Positions 15,716 through 24,332 of a stretch of DNA of 64,000 nucleotides are shown in pieces (positions within the stretch are counted from its first letter, which is position 1; each line of letters begins with the position of its first letter). Where the stretch lies: positions 1 to 64,000 of IMG/VR virus record IMGVR_UViG_3300032516_000001. One strand, 5' to 3'. The notes under the pieces were generated by a model that saw nothing but the letters and a program-made list of their open reading frames with translations, did not search any database and was not told the DNA's origin. The position numbers and the translations under genes were made by a program. This DNA comes from a virus.

Positions 15716-16549
15716 ATGATCCATTTGAATAGTTTCGGTCCTGAAGTTGAGACGTGGCAAAATTTCTTAGTGGGTCAGGGGTTGTTCCATGGCCACGTCG
15801 GCGGACTATTCGATAAAGCTACACAAAATGCGACCATTTCATTTCAGAGATTGCAAAATGTTCTTACAGATGGAAAAGTAGGTGATGAAACATATGGTGT
15901 TGCCAAGAGACTAGGGTTTATTACTGAAGCAAATGATGACGATAGCAGAACGGGACCGAATTGGCCACCGAGACCAGAAAGTCTGAGTCCGTTAACCGAC
16001 GATAATGCACGCCAAGCAATATTTGGAAAATTCCAATATGAACCAGCTGGAATTAAGAATGATCCTGAAGCAATAGTTATTACCGATACATGGGAAAGAG
16101 ATAATATTATATCAATCGCAATCCCACAATTGGGGGGTATTAGAGGTTCTGGGAGTGCAAAAATACAATTTCATAAGAAAGCAGTAGATCAACTTCTCGC
16201 GTTATTCAAAGCCTGGGAAGATGCAGATTTAATACCACTAATTTTGAGCTGGGGAGGTTCATATGCCCCAAGGTTTATTCGTGGGTCTAGAGTTAGACTC
16301 AGTAACCACGCTTATGCAAGTGCATTTGATATTAATGTGGCCTGGAATTATATGGGAACACGACCCGCATTGGTCGGATGTCAAGGATCAGTTAGGGAAC
16401 TAGTGCCAATAGCCAATGAACTTGGCTTCTTTTGGGGCGGGCATTATGGTTTCAATAAGACGGGCCAACAAACAGGAGGTAGGCCCGATGGTATGCACTT
16501 CGAAATTGCAAAAATTATAGATGTCAGCGATCCCTATCTATTTAGATGA
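15716..16549 (+). CDS. Endolysin: PG-binding domain plus M15 peptidase
   Basis: A 277-residue lysis enzyme. Residues 1-70 form a peptidoglycan-binding repeat (VETWQNFLVGQGL, DGKVGDETYGVAKRLGF). The C-terminal 130 residues show the VanY/M15 zinc-peptidase pattern: SNHAYASAFDIN (zinc His and Asp), ELGFFWGGHY, and RPDGMHFEI (catalytic Glu region and last zinc His). It would cleave peptide stems of the wall. There is no signal peptide, so a holin is expected. TTGACT and GTACTGT lie just upstream, with the latter five bases before the ATG. Confidence 0.88.
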   Translation: MIHLNSFGPEVETWQNFLVGQGLFHGHVGGLFDKATQNATISFQRLQNVLTDGKVGDETYGVAKRLGFITEANDDDSRTGPNWPPRPESLSPLTDDNARQAIFGKFQYEPAGIKNDPEAIVITDTWERDNIISIAIPQLGGIRGSGSAKIQFHKKAVDQLLALFKAWEDADLIPLILSWGGSYAPRFIRGSRVRLSNHAYASAFDINVAWNYMGTRPALVGCQGSVRELVPIANELGFFWGGHYGFNKTGQQTGGRPDGMHFEIAKIIDVSDPYLFR

Positions 16550-16903
16550 TGACCGCCTTCTTGGGCTTGATCGGGAATGACGGTCGGTCATCGGAATATC
16601 ATAGTGTATAGTTATGCGAGTGAATGGCGTCGGAAACTGAACCTCTGCTTCAATACGTATATCTGTATTAGATTCTTCCATAACTTCCCTGACTATTCTT
16701 TCCTCTTCGGTATCTTCAGCTATTTTGACCGAAGAAACAGAGCATGAATATTGATCGCTAATTTTCTTCAGAGCGTTTTTACATGCGTTAATAATTTTTT
16801 GTTTATCATCATCAGAATTATTGGGTGCATATTTAAGCTGTTCAATTATGTAATTTTTAATTTGATCATGTAATAATTTATTAGTTACAATCTTATCAGT
16901 CAT
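16538..16903 (-). CDS. Hypothetical protein
   Basis: A 121-residue acidic-to-basic protein; the last 12 residues are Ser/Arg-rich (SRSSPRRRSSSK) and are encoded in the overlap with the end of the endolysin gene. GTATGAT (16915-16909) lies five bases before its ATG. No family is recognised. Confidence 0.65.
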   Translation of the reverse strand: MTDKIVTNKLLHDQIKNYIIEQLKYAPNNSDDDKQKIINACKNALKKISDQYSCSVSSVKIAEDTEEERIVREVMEESNTDIRIEAEVQFPTPFTRITIHYDIPMTDRHSRSSPRRRSSSK

Positions 16904-17358
16904 GGTATATCATACATTTCCATATCCGCCATATCTCCATCTTTCTCTAGAGATTCCGACTCTTCTTTATCGCCCTTTCCTTTTTTTTCTTCTTCTTCAT
17001 CTTCATCATCGTCCTTATCCTCTTCTTCTACCTCCTTCTCTATTTCTTCGTCTTCACTCTCTTCTTCGTCTTCTTCTTCCATTGCCCCATCAGATATCAT
17101 CTGCTCTTCCATATCATCAAGGTAATCATAATATTCTGGGGATTCAGATAAATGATCCATAGTTATTTCAAGCGCAAGCATCGGATCATCGGTATGCTCG
17201 AGTTCAACCAATACACCTTTCAATAATGCGAAAAAATCAAAATCGTCAATGCATTTCCCCTCGCCCTTCCCACCAGGAATCTGCTCTTCGAAATCACCTT
17301 TGATTTTTTCGATATCCTGAGAAATATGAACTGCTGATAATATGAGTCGAGGATTCAT
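16900..17358 (-). CDS. Protein with highly acidic C-terminus
   Basis: A 152-residue protein. Residues 1-90 look globular; residues ~95-140 are an almost unbroken Glu/Asp run (EEEDEEESEDEEIEKEVEEE) with a few Lys. Acidic tails of this kind mimic DNA or bind basic proteins. It overlaps the next minus-strand gene by ATGA. On the opposite strand the acidic run makes a spurious leucine-rich frame. Confidence 0.75.
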   Translation of the reverse strand: MNPRLILSAVHISQDIEKIKGDFEEQIPGGKGEGKCIDDFDFFALLKGVLVELEHTDDPMLALEITMDHLSESPEYYDYLDDMEEQMISDGAMEEEDEEESEDEEIEKEVEEEDKDDDEDEEEEKKGKGDKEESESLEKDGDMADMEMYDIP

Positions 17359-17398
17359 AACTAGGTGCCATTACAAAAGATTTATGTCCTATTAAAAT

Positions 17399-18277
17399 AT
17401 GGCACAATCAAATCTAAATCTCAACGGGCAATTCCCTCCTAGAATTGATGGTAGCCCGACTGGCTCTGAGTGGTTAAAATTAATTGGAGTTGACCCGAAT
17501 TCTATTATGAATATGCCTGATAAAATCGGATTTAGTCAGGATAGAGAAGATGCAATATACGAACAAATAGCAAACGGAAACGTTCCTAACTTTATGCGTT
17601 TATTCGTCCCTGTGCAGATATCGGGGGCTGGACTCACAGCTACAATATTTGTAGCCCCTGATTATCTATGTATCGGATCTGATGATGATTTCATACGAGT
17701 CAGGTTGGCACCGAAAACAATTCAAAGAGTAGCCAAATTAACAAATTGTTCGTTGGTTACAAGAAAAATTGTCAATACGATATGGAAGGCATCTACTATT
17801 AAAATTAAGCCGGAGCCAATGACCCCGGAGCAAGGATATCCACGAGATTCATCTATGATGTGGACATGCCGATGGCCTATCATAGACAATAGGATAAAGA
17901 GACAATTCGTTAAGCAGCTGGGAGAACTCGGATTTTTAGTAGCTGGCCATCTTAAGGATGTCGTAATAACTAAAGAATTTGATGTCGTTGATAAGAATGG
18001 TAGTTTTACTCGTAGAGGCAGATACGTAGCAATTTATGGATGGCACGAACTAGATGGCGATCCAATTCAGGATCTTAATTATTACACACACGAGTTTACT
18101 TATAAGGATTATTCTCATGGAGCTAGAATAATAACACAGCATATGGTTTTGAGTACTGGTGAAATTACGACCGTCAAAGATATGCTGACAGACCCTAATC
18201 GCTGTGGTCTTTTAAGTGATGAATCACCACCCATATTCAAACACCCCGATTATCCGGTGCTAGATGAAGCTGCATAA
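17399..18277 (+). CDS. Conserved hypothetical, possible hydrolase
   Basis: A 292-residue protein. Ordered motifs: VPNFMRLFVPV (~60), VAPDYLCIGSDDDFIRV (~88), GHLKDVVIT (~180), RYVAIYGWHELDGDPIQ (~205) and YKDYSHGARI (~235). I recall this series (PDYL-IGSD-D, KDVV, IYGWH, DYSHG-R) from secreted bacterial proteins of unknown activity. The many conserved Asp/His/Tyr residues suggest an enzyme, possibly a hydrolase. It overlaps the next gene by 14 bases. Confidence 0.7.
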   Translation: MAQSNLNLNGQFPPRIDGSPTGSEWLKLIGVDPNSIMNMPDKIGFSQDREDAIYEQIANGNVPNFMRLFVPVQISGAGLTATIFVAPDYLCIGSDDDFIRVRLAPKTIQRVAKLTNCSLVTRKIVNTIWKASTIKIKPEPMTPEQGYPRDSSMMWTCRWPIIDNRIKRQFVKQLGELGFLVAGHLKDVVITKEFDVVDKNGSFTRRGRYVAIYGWHELDGDPIQDLNYYTHEFTYKDYSHGARIITQHMVLSTGEITTVKDMLTDPNRCGLLSDESPPIFKHPDYPVLDEAA

Positions 18278-18515
18278 TTGTATAGCATGTCACGATATAT
18301 TATCTGTGACAAATACTTGGAGACGTTGTGTTTGTGGAAAATCAGCTAGTAGGTATCTGAGAGACACAACCGCTATTTCAATAGCGGGATGCGCGAGAAT
18401 CATAGAAGTTAATGATGATGATTATAAATGCCTGGTTCAAAACTCGAGAGCTAAATTAGATTGCAAATTTACAACTATAGACGGGCTTAGAATCCAACGA
18501 ATGAAACGATTTTAA
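18264..18515 (+). CDS. Small zinc-binding protein
   Basis: An 83-residue protein with CIACHD at the start and RRCVCGKSASRYLRD near residue 20, giving four metal ligands. The C-x2-C ... C-x-CG-x-S-x-x-Y-L pattern is familiar from small phage and bacterial proteins. Function unknown. Confidence 0.7.
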   Translation: MKLHNCIACHDILSVTNTWRRCVCGKSASRYLRDTTAISIAGCARIIEVNDDDYKCLVQNSRAKLDCKFTTIDGLRIQRMKRF

Positions 18516-18540
18516 AGTTTGTATTGGAAGTATTACTGTC

Positions 18541-19086
18541 ATGGAGCCAAACAACCCGCTCAAAAATCCCAAGGACGAGCTACATGACAGTGCAGTCCGA
18601 GTATTTAACAGAGATAGGAAGCCTCTTCCATATAATCATATAACATTTGATTGTAGATACCCAACTTTTTCAAGGGTGCTGGACAATTTATGGATCGGGG
18701 GCGCTCCGCCGCCCCAAGCCAAAGTTGGGGATTTCTTTGATTGTTTAATATTGTGCGCGCATGAATACCAGCCAGATTGTTTTTCAGATATTCAAATTGC
18801 TTTCGCTCCCATGCGAGATGACGGATTGATGATTAGTAAAGAGGATGCTATACAGGCGGTCAAAGCCGCTGGCAAAGCAATTAGATGGACGAATAGTGGA
18901 CTGAAAGTCCTAATCACTTGTTATGCTGGACGGAATAGATCTGGATTGGTAACCGCATTAACTTTGTGTAAAGGCCCGGCAGCAATGTCACCGGTTGAAG
19001 CTGTCGCAAAAATAAAATCGGTTAGAGGACCTGATGCTTTAGCAAATCTAGGATTTGTGAGAATGCTTTTCGATCTGTGTAGATAG
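18541..19086 (+). CDS. Dual-specificity protein phosphatase-like
   Basis: A 181-residue protein with the phosphatase loop TCYAGRNRSGLVTAL near residue 122: nucleophile Cys, five residues, then Arg. An upstream Asp in APMRDDGLM (~100) is placed like the general acid. The usual His before Cys is Thr here, as in some phage and plant-type relatives. It would remove phosphate from Tyr/Ser/Thr or a small molecule; the target is unknown. Confidence 0.78.
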   Translation: MEPNNPLKNPKDELHDSAVRVFNRDRKPLPYNHITFDCRYPTFSRVLDNLWIGGAPPPQAKVGDFFDCLILCAHEYQPDCFSDIQIAFAPMRDDGLMISKEDAIQAVKAAGKAIRWTNSGLKVLITCYAGRNRSGLVTALTLCKGPAAMSPVEAVAKIKSVRGPDALANLGFVRMLFDLCR

Positions 19087-19494
19087 TTCTTGTTGTTTGG
19101 GCAAAACTATTTGATCCAGTGGTATTTTTGGGTCGAATGAGACATGACCCTCATTGGGGTTATCCCAGTCCCATCTCCAATCGCCATTCAAATGATCGTT
19201 TCTATAGCACCATTCGATTAAGAAGAACTGACCAATTTTTCCAATTATTGGATTTTGTTTTATTATATTTAGATGCGATATTAAATGATCTAGCATATTA
19301 TCTGATAACCGTCTCATGAGTTCACGAGGTTCCTCATCCCCGATGGGCATCATCCCCATAACGCAAATTTGCATTAGCGCATCGACTTCAACATCCGGTA
19401 GTGTAGTATCCTTAGGCACCAGCTTAGCTATCATGGCTTTTAATACATTAATTATGGAATTCTGTAGTAACGTAACATTTTGAGCGGTGATCAT
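19048..19494 (-). CDS. Hypothetical protein
   Basis: A 148-residue protein convergent with and overlapping the phosphatase gene by 39 bases. It is helical with a Trp-rich stretch (WRWDWDNP). GTAAAGT lies six bases before its ATG. No family is recognised. Confidence 0.7.
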   Translation of the reverse strand: MITAQNVTLLQNSIINVLKAMIAKLVPKDTTLPDVEVDALMQICVMGMMPIGDEEPRELMRRLSDNMLDHLISHLNIIKQNPIIGKIGQFFLIEWCYRNDHLNGDWRWDWDNPNEGHVSFDPKIPLDQIVLPKQQELSTQIEKHSHKS

Positions 19495-19495
19495 A

Positions 19496-19840
19496 ATGAA
19501 ACTTTACAACAATGAGTATCTGATACTGAAATCATTTGGATATGGAGTGTATTTGGCGGAGTATATGTGCCCCGTCAGGAATAATGAAATATCCAATATT
19601 CAAATGAGAAACACAATACTAGATCTGGTTGGTTTAAATATAAAAGAAATAGTCATAGATTTGAACGTATCGAACCGGGCTTTTATTTTGACTACTGATG
19701 GCTCACCCACTTGTACTTTGGAAAAGAATCAGATGTCATCTATTGAGCTAGCTTACTTAGATGGAATCGCACAAATTTCGAGTCAAGAGTTCATTGATCG
19801 AGTTAAACTCGTTAAAAAAGTATTTTATTCAACCGAATAA
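19496..19840 (+). CDS. Hypothetical protein
   Basis: A 114-residue protein; a GTG at 19487 in the same frame is an alternative start. Its ATG lies two bases from the divergent gene's start. No motif is recognised. Confidence 0.65.
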   Translation: MKLYNNEYLILKSFGYGVYLAEYMCPVRNNEISNIQMRNTILDLVGLNIKEIVIDLNVSNRAFILTTDGSPTCTLEKNQMSSIELAYLDGIAQISSQEFIDRVKLVKKVFYSTE

Positions 19841-19844
19841 ACTA

Positions 19845-20000
19845 TTGTTCGTAAATCAATCATCAATAAAGACAAGAGCTTTGAGAGAAGCCAACAAGGC
19901 CTTTAGGGTATATGAAGAAAATGAAATCAATAACATAATCAAAGATGCAATCATCATTGTAACTGTAATTCTAATGTTTAGTGTGTGTATAATACTATAG
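19845..20000 (+). CDS. Small tail-anchored membrane protein
   Basis: About 51 residues from TTG 19845, four bases after the previous stop. The charged N-terminus is followed by one hydrophobic helix at the very end (AIIIVTVILMFSVCIIL). The frame is open upstream inside the previous gene, so the start is uncertain. Confidence 0.45.
   Translation: MFVNQSSIKTRALREANKAFRVYEENEINNIIKDAIIIVTVILMFSVCIIL
19987..19993 (+). promoter_or_regulatory. GTATAAT box, leaderless-type promoter
   Basis: A consensus GTATAAT ends seven bases before the ATG at 20001, which is exactly where transcription would start. No ribosome binding site is present. Confidence 0.6.
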
Positions 20001-20282
20001 ATGCCCAAGAACAAAGGCAAAGAATTAGTATATTTAGGCCCTGAAATTGGTAATTCTCGAGTCATATTCAAGCCAACTGAAGAACAGCTTGAAATTGGCA
20101 TTGTCTGTAAAATTGAAGACGGCAGAGATATTTCTAGCTATGATTTAATCAGTCTCGAGCCGTGTAAAAAGGGGCCAGGATATTATATGCGATATTTGTA
20201 TAAAGGCCCGGCTAAAGGCCCGGCTAAAATATCAACTGAAGCCTACAGATCCGGTTGGGACCGCACTTTCAGTCTAAATTAG
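20001..20282 (+). CDS. Hypothetical protein
   Basis: A 93-residue protein whose ATG directly follows the preceding TAG. It contains the short repeat GPAKGPAK, encoded by a 12-base tandem repeat near 20207-20230. No family is recognised. Confidence 0.7.
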   Translation: MPKNKGKELVYLGPEIGNSRVIFKPTEEQLEIGIVCKIEDGRDISSYDLISLEPCKKGPGYYMRYLYKGPAKGPAKISTEAYRSGWDRTFSLN

Positions 20283-20327
20283 ATACTCTTAATTGTAATT
20301 TTAAACGTTAAACTGAGGCCCAAAAAA

Positions 20328-20915
20328 ATGCAACAAAGCAAAATCATAAACAAACGTGCAGATCTACTTCTAAACAACGTCAGGCAGTTAGTCCAAAACG
20401 GAATCAGGGCTAACCTAGATCTCTGCCGGATGCTGCATGAGTCATTCGTTACTGTCACTCCGAAGGGCTCGAATTGGCAATTTGCATGGGAATACTGGGG
20501 GTACAAATCTTGGTTTGATTTCGTTGAAATTGAAATGGGCATGCATGAGTTGACGGCCAACACTTGCAAGAAAGTCTGGCAAGTGTTCGGTGTTGAACTC
20601 AATGGAGCATGGAGCATACACGACGCGCTTCCCATCACCAAGATGAAGATCTTGGCAGCGTCGGACAAATTGAGTAAACAGAATGTCGCCTCCTGGTTAA
20701 AGAAAGCCAAGAAGATGACATGTTGCGATCTTCAACACGAGATTTACGGGGAAAGCTCGTACCGTACGTTCTCCGTAACATTAGCAAATCCCGAATACAG
20801 GATGCTGAATAGGCTGATTGAGGCTGCACGGAAAGAGCACGGCGAAGAGAAGACCAAAGGCGAATTGCTCATCGAGCTTCTGCGCCCGCTTTACGCCTTA
20901 AGGAAGGCGAGTTAA
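20328..20915 (+). CDS. Hypothetical helical, possibly DNA-binding protein
   Basis: A 195-residue protein, mostly helical, with GC-richer codons than its upstream neighbours. Two regions look like helix-turn-helix candidates (HELTANTCKKVWQVFG and SKQNVASWLKKAKK). It lies just upstream of RuvB. The family is not recognised. Confidence 0.75.
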   Translation: MQQSKIINKRADLLLNNVRQLVQNGIRANLDLCRMLHESFVTVTPKGSNWQFAWEYWGYKSWFDFVEIEMGMHELTANTCKKVWQVFGVELNGAWSIHDALPITKMKILAASDKLSKQNVASWLKKAKKMTCCDLQHEIYGESSYRTFSVTLANPEYRMLNRLIEAARKEHGEEKTKGELLIELLRPLYALRKAS

Positions 20916-21090
20916 GCAGCCTTCAGTATTCCGCCAATTCGGCGTTGCTCATCGCTGCTGAATAATTGGCGGTGAGGGTTATGACTATAAAACGAATCTA
21001 TATAATCTAAGAATGGTTCAGCCATGGCCAATGCGATTGGACAGACCTGTTCATAATTATTTACTGCAATCCCGGATTCCAACTTCCTGC
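20912..21090 (-). pseudogene. Possible minus-strand gene remnant
   Basis: The minus strand reads an uninterrupted, coding-looking segment (RRKLESGIAVNNYEQVCPIA, then DYIDSFYSHNPHRQLFSS) that ends at a stop overlapping the end of the 20328 gene. No convincing start exists; upstream the frame runs antisense through RuvB. It may be the tail of a gene cut off by acquisition of ruvB. The start coordinate is approximate. Confidence 0.35.
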
Positions 21091-21116
21091 GTGCATGATA
21101 ACCCGGAAATTCGCAT

Positions 21117-22100
21117 ATGGTCGTTGTATTAGATGATATGGAGCACAGCGAACTCAATGTCGTCAGCGAGCAATCGGATCGTGCTTTGCGACCTGTTACA
21201 TTTGACGATTTCATCGGCCAACCGAATACGGTAGCTAATCTTCGAGTATTTGTCAGTGGTGCCAAAGAGCGTGGCGAACCATTAGACCACTTGCTCTTAG
21301 CTTGCGCTCCGGGACTCGGCAAAACTACCTTGGCCAATATCCTGGCTAACGAGATGGGTGCTCGACTGGTTGTAGTGAACACGCCTTCAATCAAGACTAA
21401 GGGCGAGCTGGCGAGCCTACTCGTCAGTCTCAAGAAGGGTGACATCCTCTTCCTAGATGAGATTCACAGTCTGCACCCGAAGATCGAAGAGGTGCTTTAT
21501 CCGGCTATGGAGGACTACCGGCTTGTAATCATGGCCGGGAATAACGCATTAAACATTCATCTCGAGCCCTTCACGCTCATCGGTGCAACCACTCGAGAGG
21601 GGATGCTCCAGCGACCGCTGCGTGATAGATTTGGCGAAATCATCCGGATGCAGCTTTACAGCGAAGACGAGCTGACTATCATTGTGAAGAATAGTGCAGC
21701 CAAGTTACACCTAGTGTGTAGTGATGATGCTGCTATGGAACTGGCACGCCGGGCTCGTGGTACCCCCCGAATTGCTAATCGGCTGCTGCGAAGGGTCCGT
21801 GACTTCGCCCAGTATCAGGGCACCAATGTGATCACGGCAGATATCGTAAACACGACCTGTGATCACTTGGGTGTAGATTCCCTGGGGTTGGATGAAACCT
21901 CCCAGCGATACCTGAAAATCCTGCTCGAAAAGGGCGCGGCAGTTGGATTTAATGTGATGGTGTCATTGCTCGGTGAATCCAAGGATACTGTCGAGGATGT
22001 GATTGAGCCTCATCTGATGAGGCTTGATCTCATCGAGCGCACCAGCAAGGGCCGCGTTGCAACGGTCAAGGCCCGTCGTCACCTCTATCCGGAGCACTAG
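21117..22100 (+). CDS. ruvB: RuvB-like Holliday junction branch-migration ATPase
   Basis: A 327-residue near-complete RuvB: LRPVTFDDFIGQ at the start, Walker A APGLGKTT (~65), Walker B ILFLDEIHSL (~115), sensor 1 LIGATTREGML, arginine finger region PLRDRFGE, sensor 2 GTPRIANRLLRRVRD, and the C-terminal winged helix. RuvB motors drive branch migration with RuvA. No full RuvA is in the window, but a RuvA-domain-III-like module ends the gene at 37445 and a RuvC-like resolvase is at 30478. Codon use is GC-rich. RuvB is rare in phages. Confidence 0.92.
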   Translation: MVVVLDDMEHSELNVVSEQSDRALRPVTFDDFIGQPNTVANLRVFVSGAKERGEPLDHLLLACAPGLGKTTLANILANEMGARLVVVNTPSIKTKGELASLLVSLKKGDILFLDEIHSLHPKIEEVLYPAMEDYRLVIMAGNNALNIHLEPFTLIGATTREGMLQRPLRDRFGEIIRMQLYSEDELTIIVKNSAAKLHLVCSDDAAMELARRARGTPRIANRLLRRVRDFAQYQGTNVITADIVNTTCDHLGVDSLGLDETSQRYLKILLEKGAAVGFNVMVSLLGESKDTVEDVIEPHLMRLDLIERTSKGRVATVKARRHLYPEH

Positions 22101-22101
22101 A

Positions 22102-22308
22102 ATGGAGAATGTAACCCTAGAATTCAAATTCACAGCACCAGTGGGTCTAAATGAAAATGATAATAAACACTGTAATAATTTATGCCCGCAGATGACAATA
22201 GATTGTACCTGCGATCTATTCAGAATGGAATTGAAATGGGATAGACGACGAAAATATGATGGGTATCTGCGATGTAATAAATGTTTGGCTGGAAAATTTC
22301 CGAGGTAA
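22102..22308 (+). CDS. Small Cys-rich protein
   Basis: A 68-residue protein directly after ruvB. Cysteines at NNLCPQ, DCTCDLF and LRCNKCL form a likely zinc site. Codon use returns to AT-rich. Function unknown. Confidence 0.65.
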   Translation: MENVTLEFKFTAPVGLNENDNKHCNNLCPQMTIDCTCDLFRMELKWDRRRKYDGYLRCNKCLAGKFPR

Positions 22309-22387
22309 ACGACTAAAGATCAAGTTTCAAGGCAAGTAACAAAACAAGAAGTAAATCGACCGTTACCAAGAAAGAAGGATCACTAAA

Positions 22388-22462
22388 ATGGAAAAACTAA
22401 CAAAAGACATGATCGAGAGAATTACAAAATTTCTTATTAGCATCCCGCCATATCATCCATAA
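22388..22462 (+). CDS. Possible 24-residue ORF
   Basis: An AAGAAGGAT ribosome site precedes this short frame (start MEKLTKDMIERI), which stops 41 bases before the bL12-like gene. It may be a leader peptide or chance. The rest of the 22309-22503 gap shows no hairpin or promoter I can call. Confidence 0.3.
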   Translation: MEKLTKDMIERITKFLISIPPYHP

Positions 22463-22503
22463 CAATACTCAATGTAAGATTTCATGCTGTATAGGAGTCC
22501 GTC

Positions 22504-22884
22504 ATGTCCGAAATAACCCGCGAACAAGCTATCGAGTATCTTTCCGGTCTTCCGCCCGTGCAAACGGCCGAACTCAGAGAAGAATTGGAAAATAAATGGG
22601 GCGTCAAAGCTGCCCCGTCTACCACTACCATCGTCAATCCAGAAGTACCTGTGATTGTCGAGGTCGAGGAAAAATCTGAATTCAATGTGATTCTTAAGGA
22701 CATTGGCGCAAATAAGATTCAAGTGATTAAGGTGGTGCGTGAAATCACTGGGCTCGGTCTCAAAGAGTCCAAAGAATTAGTTGAATCTGTCCCAAAGCCG
22801 ATTAAGGAAGCTATCTCTAAAGAGGAAGCGGAAGATATCAAGAAGAGACTAGAAGGAGCCGGGGCAACTGTCGATCTTGAGTAA
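22504..22884 (+). CDS. rplL: Ribosomal stalk protein bL12 (L7/L12), full length
   Basis: A 126-residue protein with both bL12 domains: residues 1-36 match the N-terminal dimerisation domain ([15 protein letters not shown]), 37-55 a short hinge, and 56-126 the C-terminal factor-binding domain ([52 protein letters not shown]). The cellular protein is ~120 residues. bL12 recruits elongation and initiation factors to the ribosome; a phage copy could exchange with the host's and retune translation. The gene has its own leader and a nearby AGGAG, and its codons are GC-richer. Confidence 0.95.
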   Translation: MSEITREQAIEYLSGLPPVQTAELREELENKWGVKAAPSTTTIVNPEVPVIVEVEEKSEFNVILKDIGANKIQVIKVVREITGLGLKESKELVESVPKPIKEAISKEEAEDIKKRLEGAGATVDLE

Positions 22885-22919
22885 CCGTAAATTCCGATAT
22901 CCAGCAAGTAAAAACCGAG

Positions 22920-24332
22920 ATGAGCACTTCCTATAAATACGTCACTCAGCGCCTAGGCGATAATCACTATATCTTGTCGGCGCGAGATGACATGAAAGTT
23001 GATGTTCACGCATATTTGTCTGATGAACTCTTTGCGAAGTCAGAAGACGAAATGTGGAATCAGGCGGCCAATGGCGCTTCCTATGAAGGCGTCACTGGTG
23101 CTTATCTGATGCCCGATTGTCATTCTGGCTTCGGCGTTCCCATAGGTTCTGTCATTGTAACTGAAAATACGCTAATTCAAGCCAGCGTCGGTTTCGATAT
23201 CAGCTGCGGCATCTTGCACATGCGCGTTACTGGATTGTCGGCTTCTGGAGTAAGAGGTCGATATAATCGAGAGCGCTGGATTCATGAAGTTGAGAAGCGC
23301 GTGGCTCTTGGCGTCGGTTCGCACCGCCCTGAACTCATGCCAGAGTTCACAAAGGACAAGCTCGAAGAGATTTTGCGTTTCGGTGGTAAGCCGATCGGAG
23401 TCGATCCGAATGTTTGTGAACGGTTATTTATTCCGGTGTCAGAAGATGCAAATCTGAAGAGAATTCCGGAGGCTTACGACAGGGCTCTACCTCAGCTTGG
23501 GAGCCTCGGTGGCGGCAACCACTTCTGTGAATTGCAAGTCGATAAGGATGATGGCTCTGTATGGGTCATGATTCATTGCGGTAGCCGTGGTTATGGATAC
23601 CAAACTGCGGAACATTACTTCTACGAAGGAGCGAATGCACGCGGAATTGTTAGTAATCGTCGGGGTCTGTCATGGCTTCGTGAAGATGAGGATCTCGGGA
23701 AGGAGTACTGGGATCATCACAATAGCGCTGCTAATTACGCCATAGCCAATCGACACATCATAGCCAATAGTGTACGCGAAGCTTTGCAAGAGGTATTCAA
23801 TGCTGACGGTGAAGTTTACTACGAAATCAGTCACAATCTCGTTCAAAAAGAGACCTTGGTTATGCCTGATGGTACGACTAAGGCCGGGTACGTTCACCGT
23901 AAAGGCGCAACCCGCGCCATGCCGGCAAATCACCCGGATTTAGTTGGATCAGCGTGGAGTAAAATTGGAAATCCATGTCTTATTCCGGGGTCCATGTTCG
24001 AGGGAGCAGCAATTTTGATGCCTAACGCTGGGGCTCACCAGACCGCTTGCTCTGTAAATCATGGATCAGGGCGAGTTATGGCTCGTGGAGCGGCCAAGCG
24101 TAAGCTCGAGCACAAGCAAGAACGAATTGACAAGGAAATGCACGATATTTCCCGTCAATTCAATGGCGTCACGATTGAGGGCATCGTAACGAATGCTAAG
24201 CACATTCCTCTCGATGAATGCAATGCAGTATACAAAGATCTTGATACGGTTGTTAAGGTGCTGCAAGATTCCGATATTGCAACTAGGAATCGTAGGTTGT
24301 ACCCTGTGGCTGTAATCAAGGGAACTGATTAA
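22920..24332 (+). CDS. rtcB: RtcB-type RNA ligase
   Basis: A 470-residue complete RtcB. Metal and catalytic motifs are in order: DCHSGFG (~65), VGFDISCG (~93), LGGGNHFCE (~200), IHCGSRG (~220), SHNLV (~305), HRKGATRA (~330), and SVNHGSGRVMAR (~380, containing the guanylylated His). RtcB joins 2',3'-cyclic phosphate ends to 5'-OH ends using GTP and Mn2+, and so can repair tRNAs cut by host anticodon nucleases. It follows the bL12 gene by 35 bases and overlaps the next gene by TAATG. Confidence 0.95.
   Translation: MSTSYKYVTQRLGDNHYILSARDDMKVDVHAYLSDELFAKSEDEMWNQAANGASYEGVTGAYLMPDCHSGFGVPIGSVIVTENTLIQASVGFDISCGILHMRVTGLSASGVRGRYNRERWIHEVEKRVALGVGSHRPELMPEFTKDKLEEILRFGGKPIGVDPNVCERLFIPVSEDANLKRIPEAYDRALPQLGSLGGGNHFCELQVDKDDGSVWVMIHCGSRGYGYQTAEHYFYEGANARGIVSNRRGLSWLREDEDLGKEYWDHHNSAANYAIANRHIIANSVREALQEVFNADGEVYYEISHNLVQKETLVMPDGTTKAGYVHRKGATRAMPANHPDLVGSAWSKIGNPCLIPGSMFEGAAILMPNAGAHQTACSVNHGSGRVMARGAAKRKLEHKQERIDKEMHDISRQFNGVTIEGIVTNAKHIPLDECNAVYKDLDTVVKVLQDSDIATRNRRLYPVAVIKGTD

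Noticed and set aside
16902-17162. Plus-strand leucine/proline-rich frame opposite the acidic gene
   Set aside because: It is the mirror of the Glu/Asp-rich codons of the minus-strand gene, with no start signal or plausible product.
24066-24266. Minus-strand frames within rtcB
   Set aside because: They lie fully antisense to a well-conserved enzyme gene and have no independent support.
22504-24332. Genome-wide recoding of TAA because of the UUA-anticodon tRNA
   Set aside because: bL12, RtcB, DnaJ and the MazG-like gene end at TAA at their normal family lengths, so TAA works as a stop in this window.
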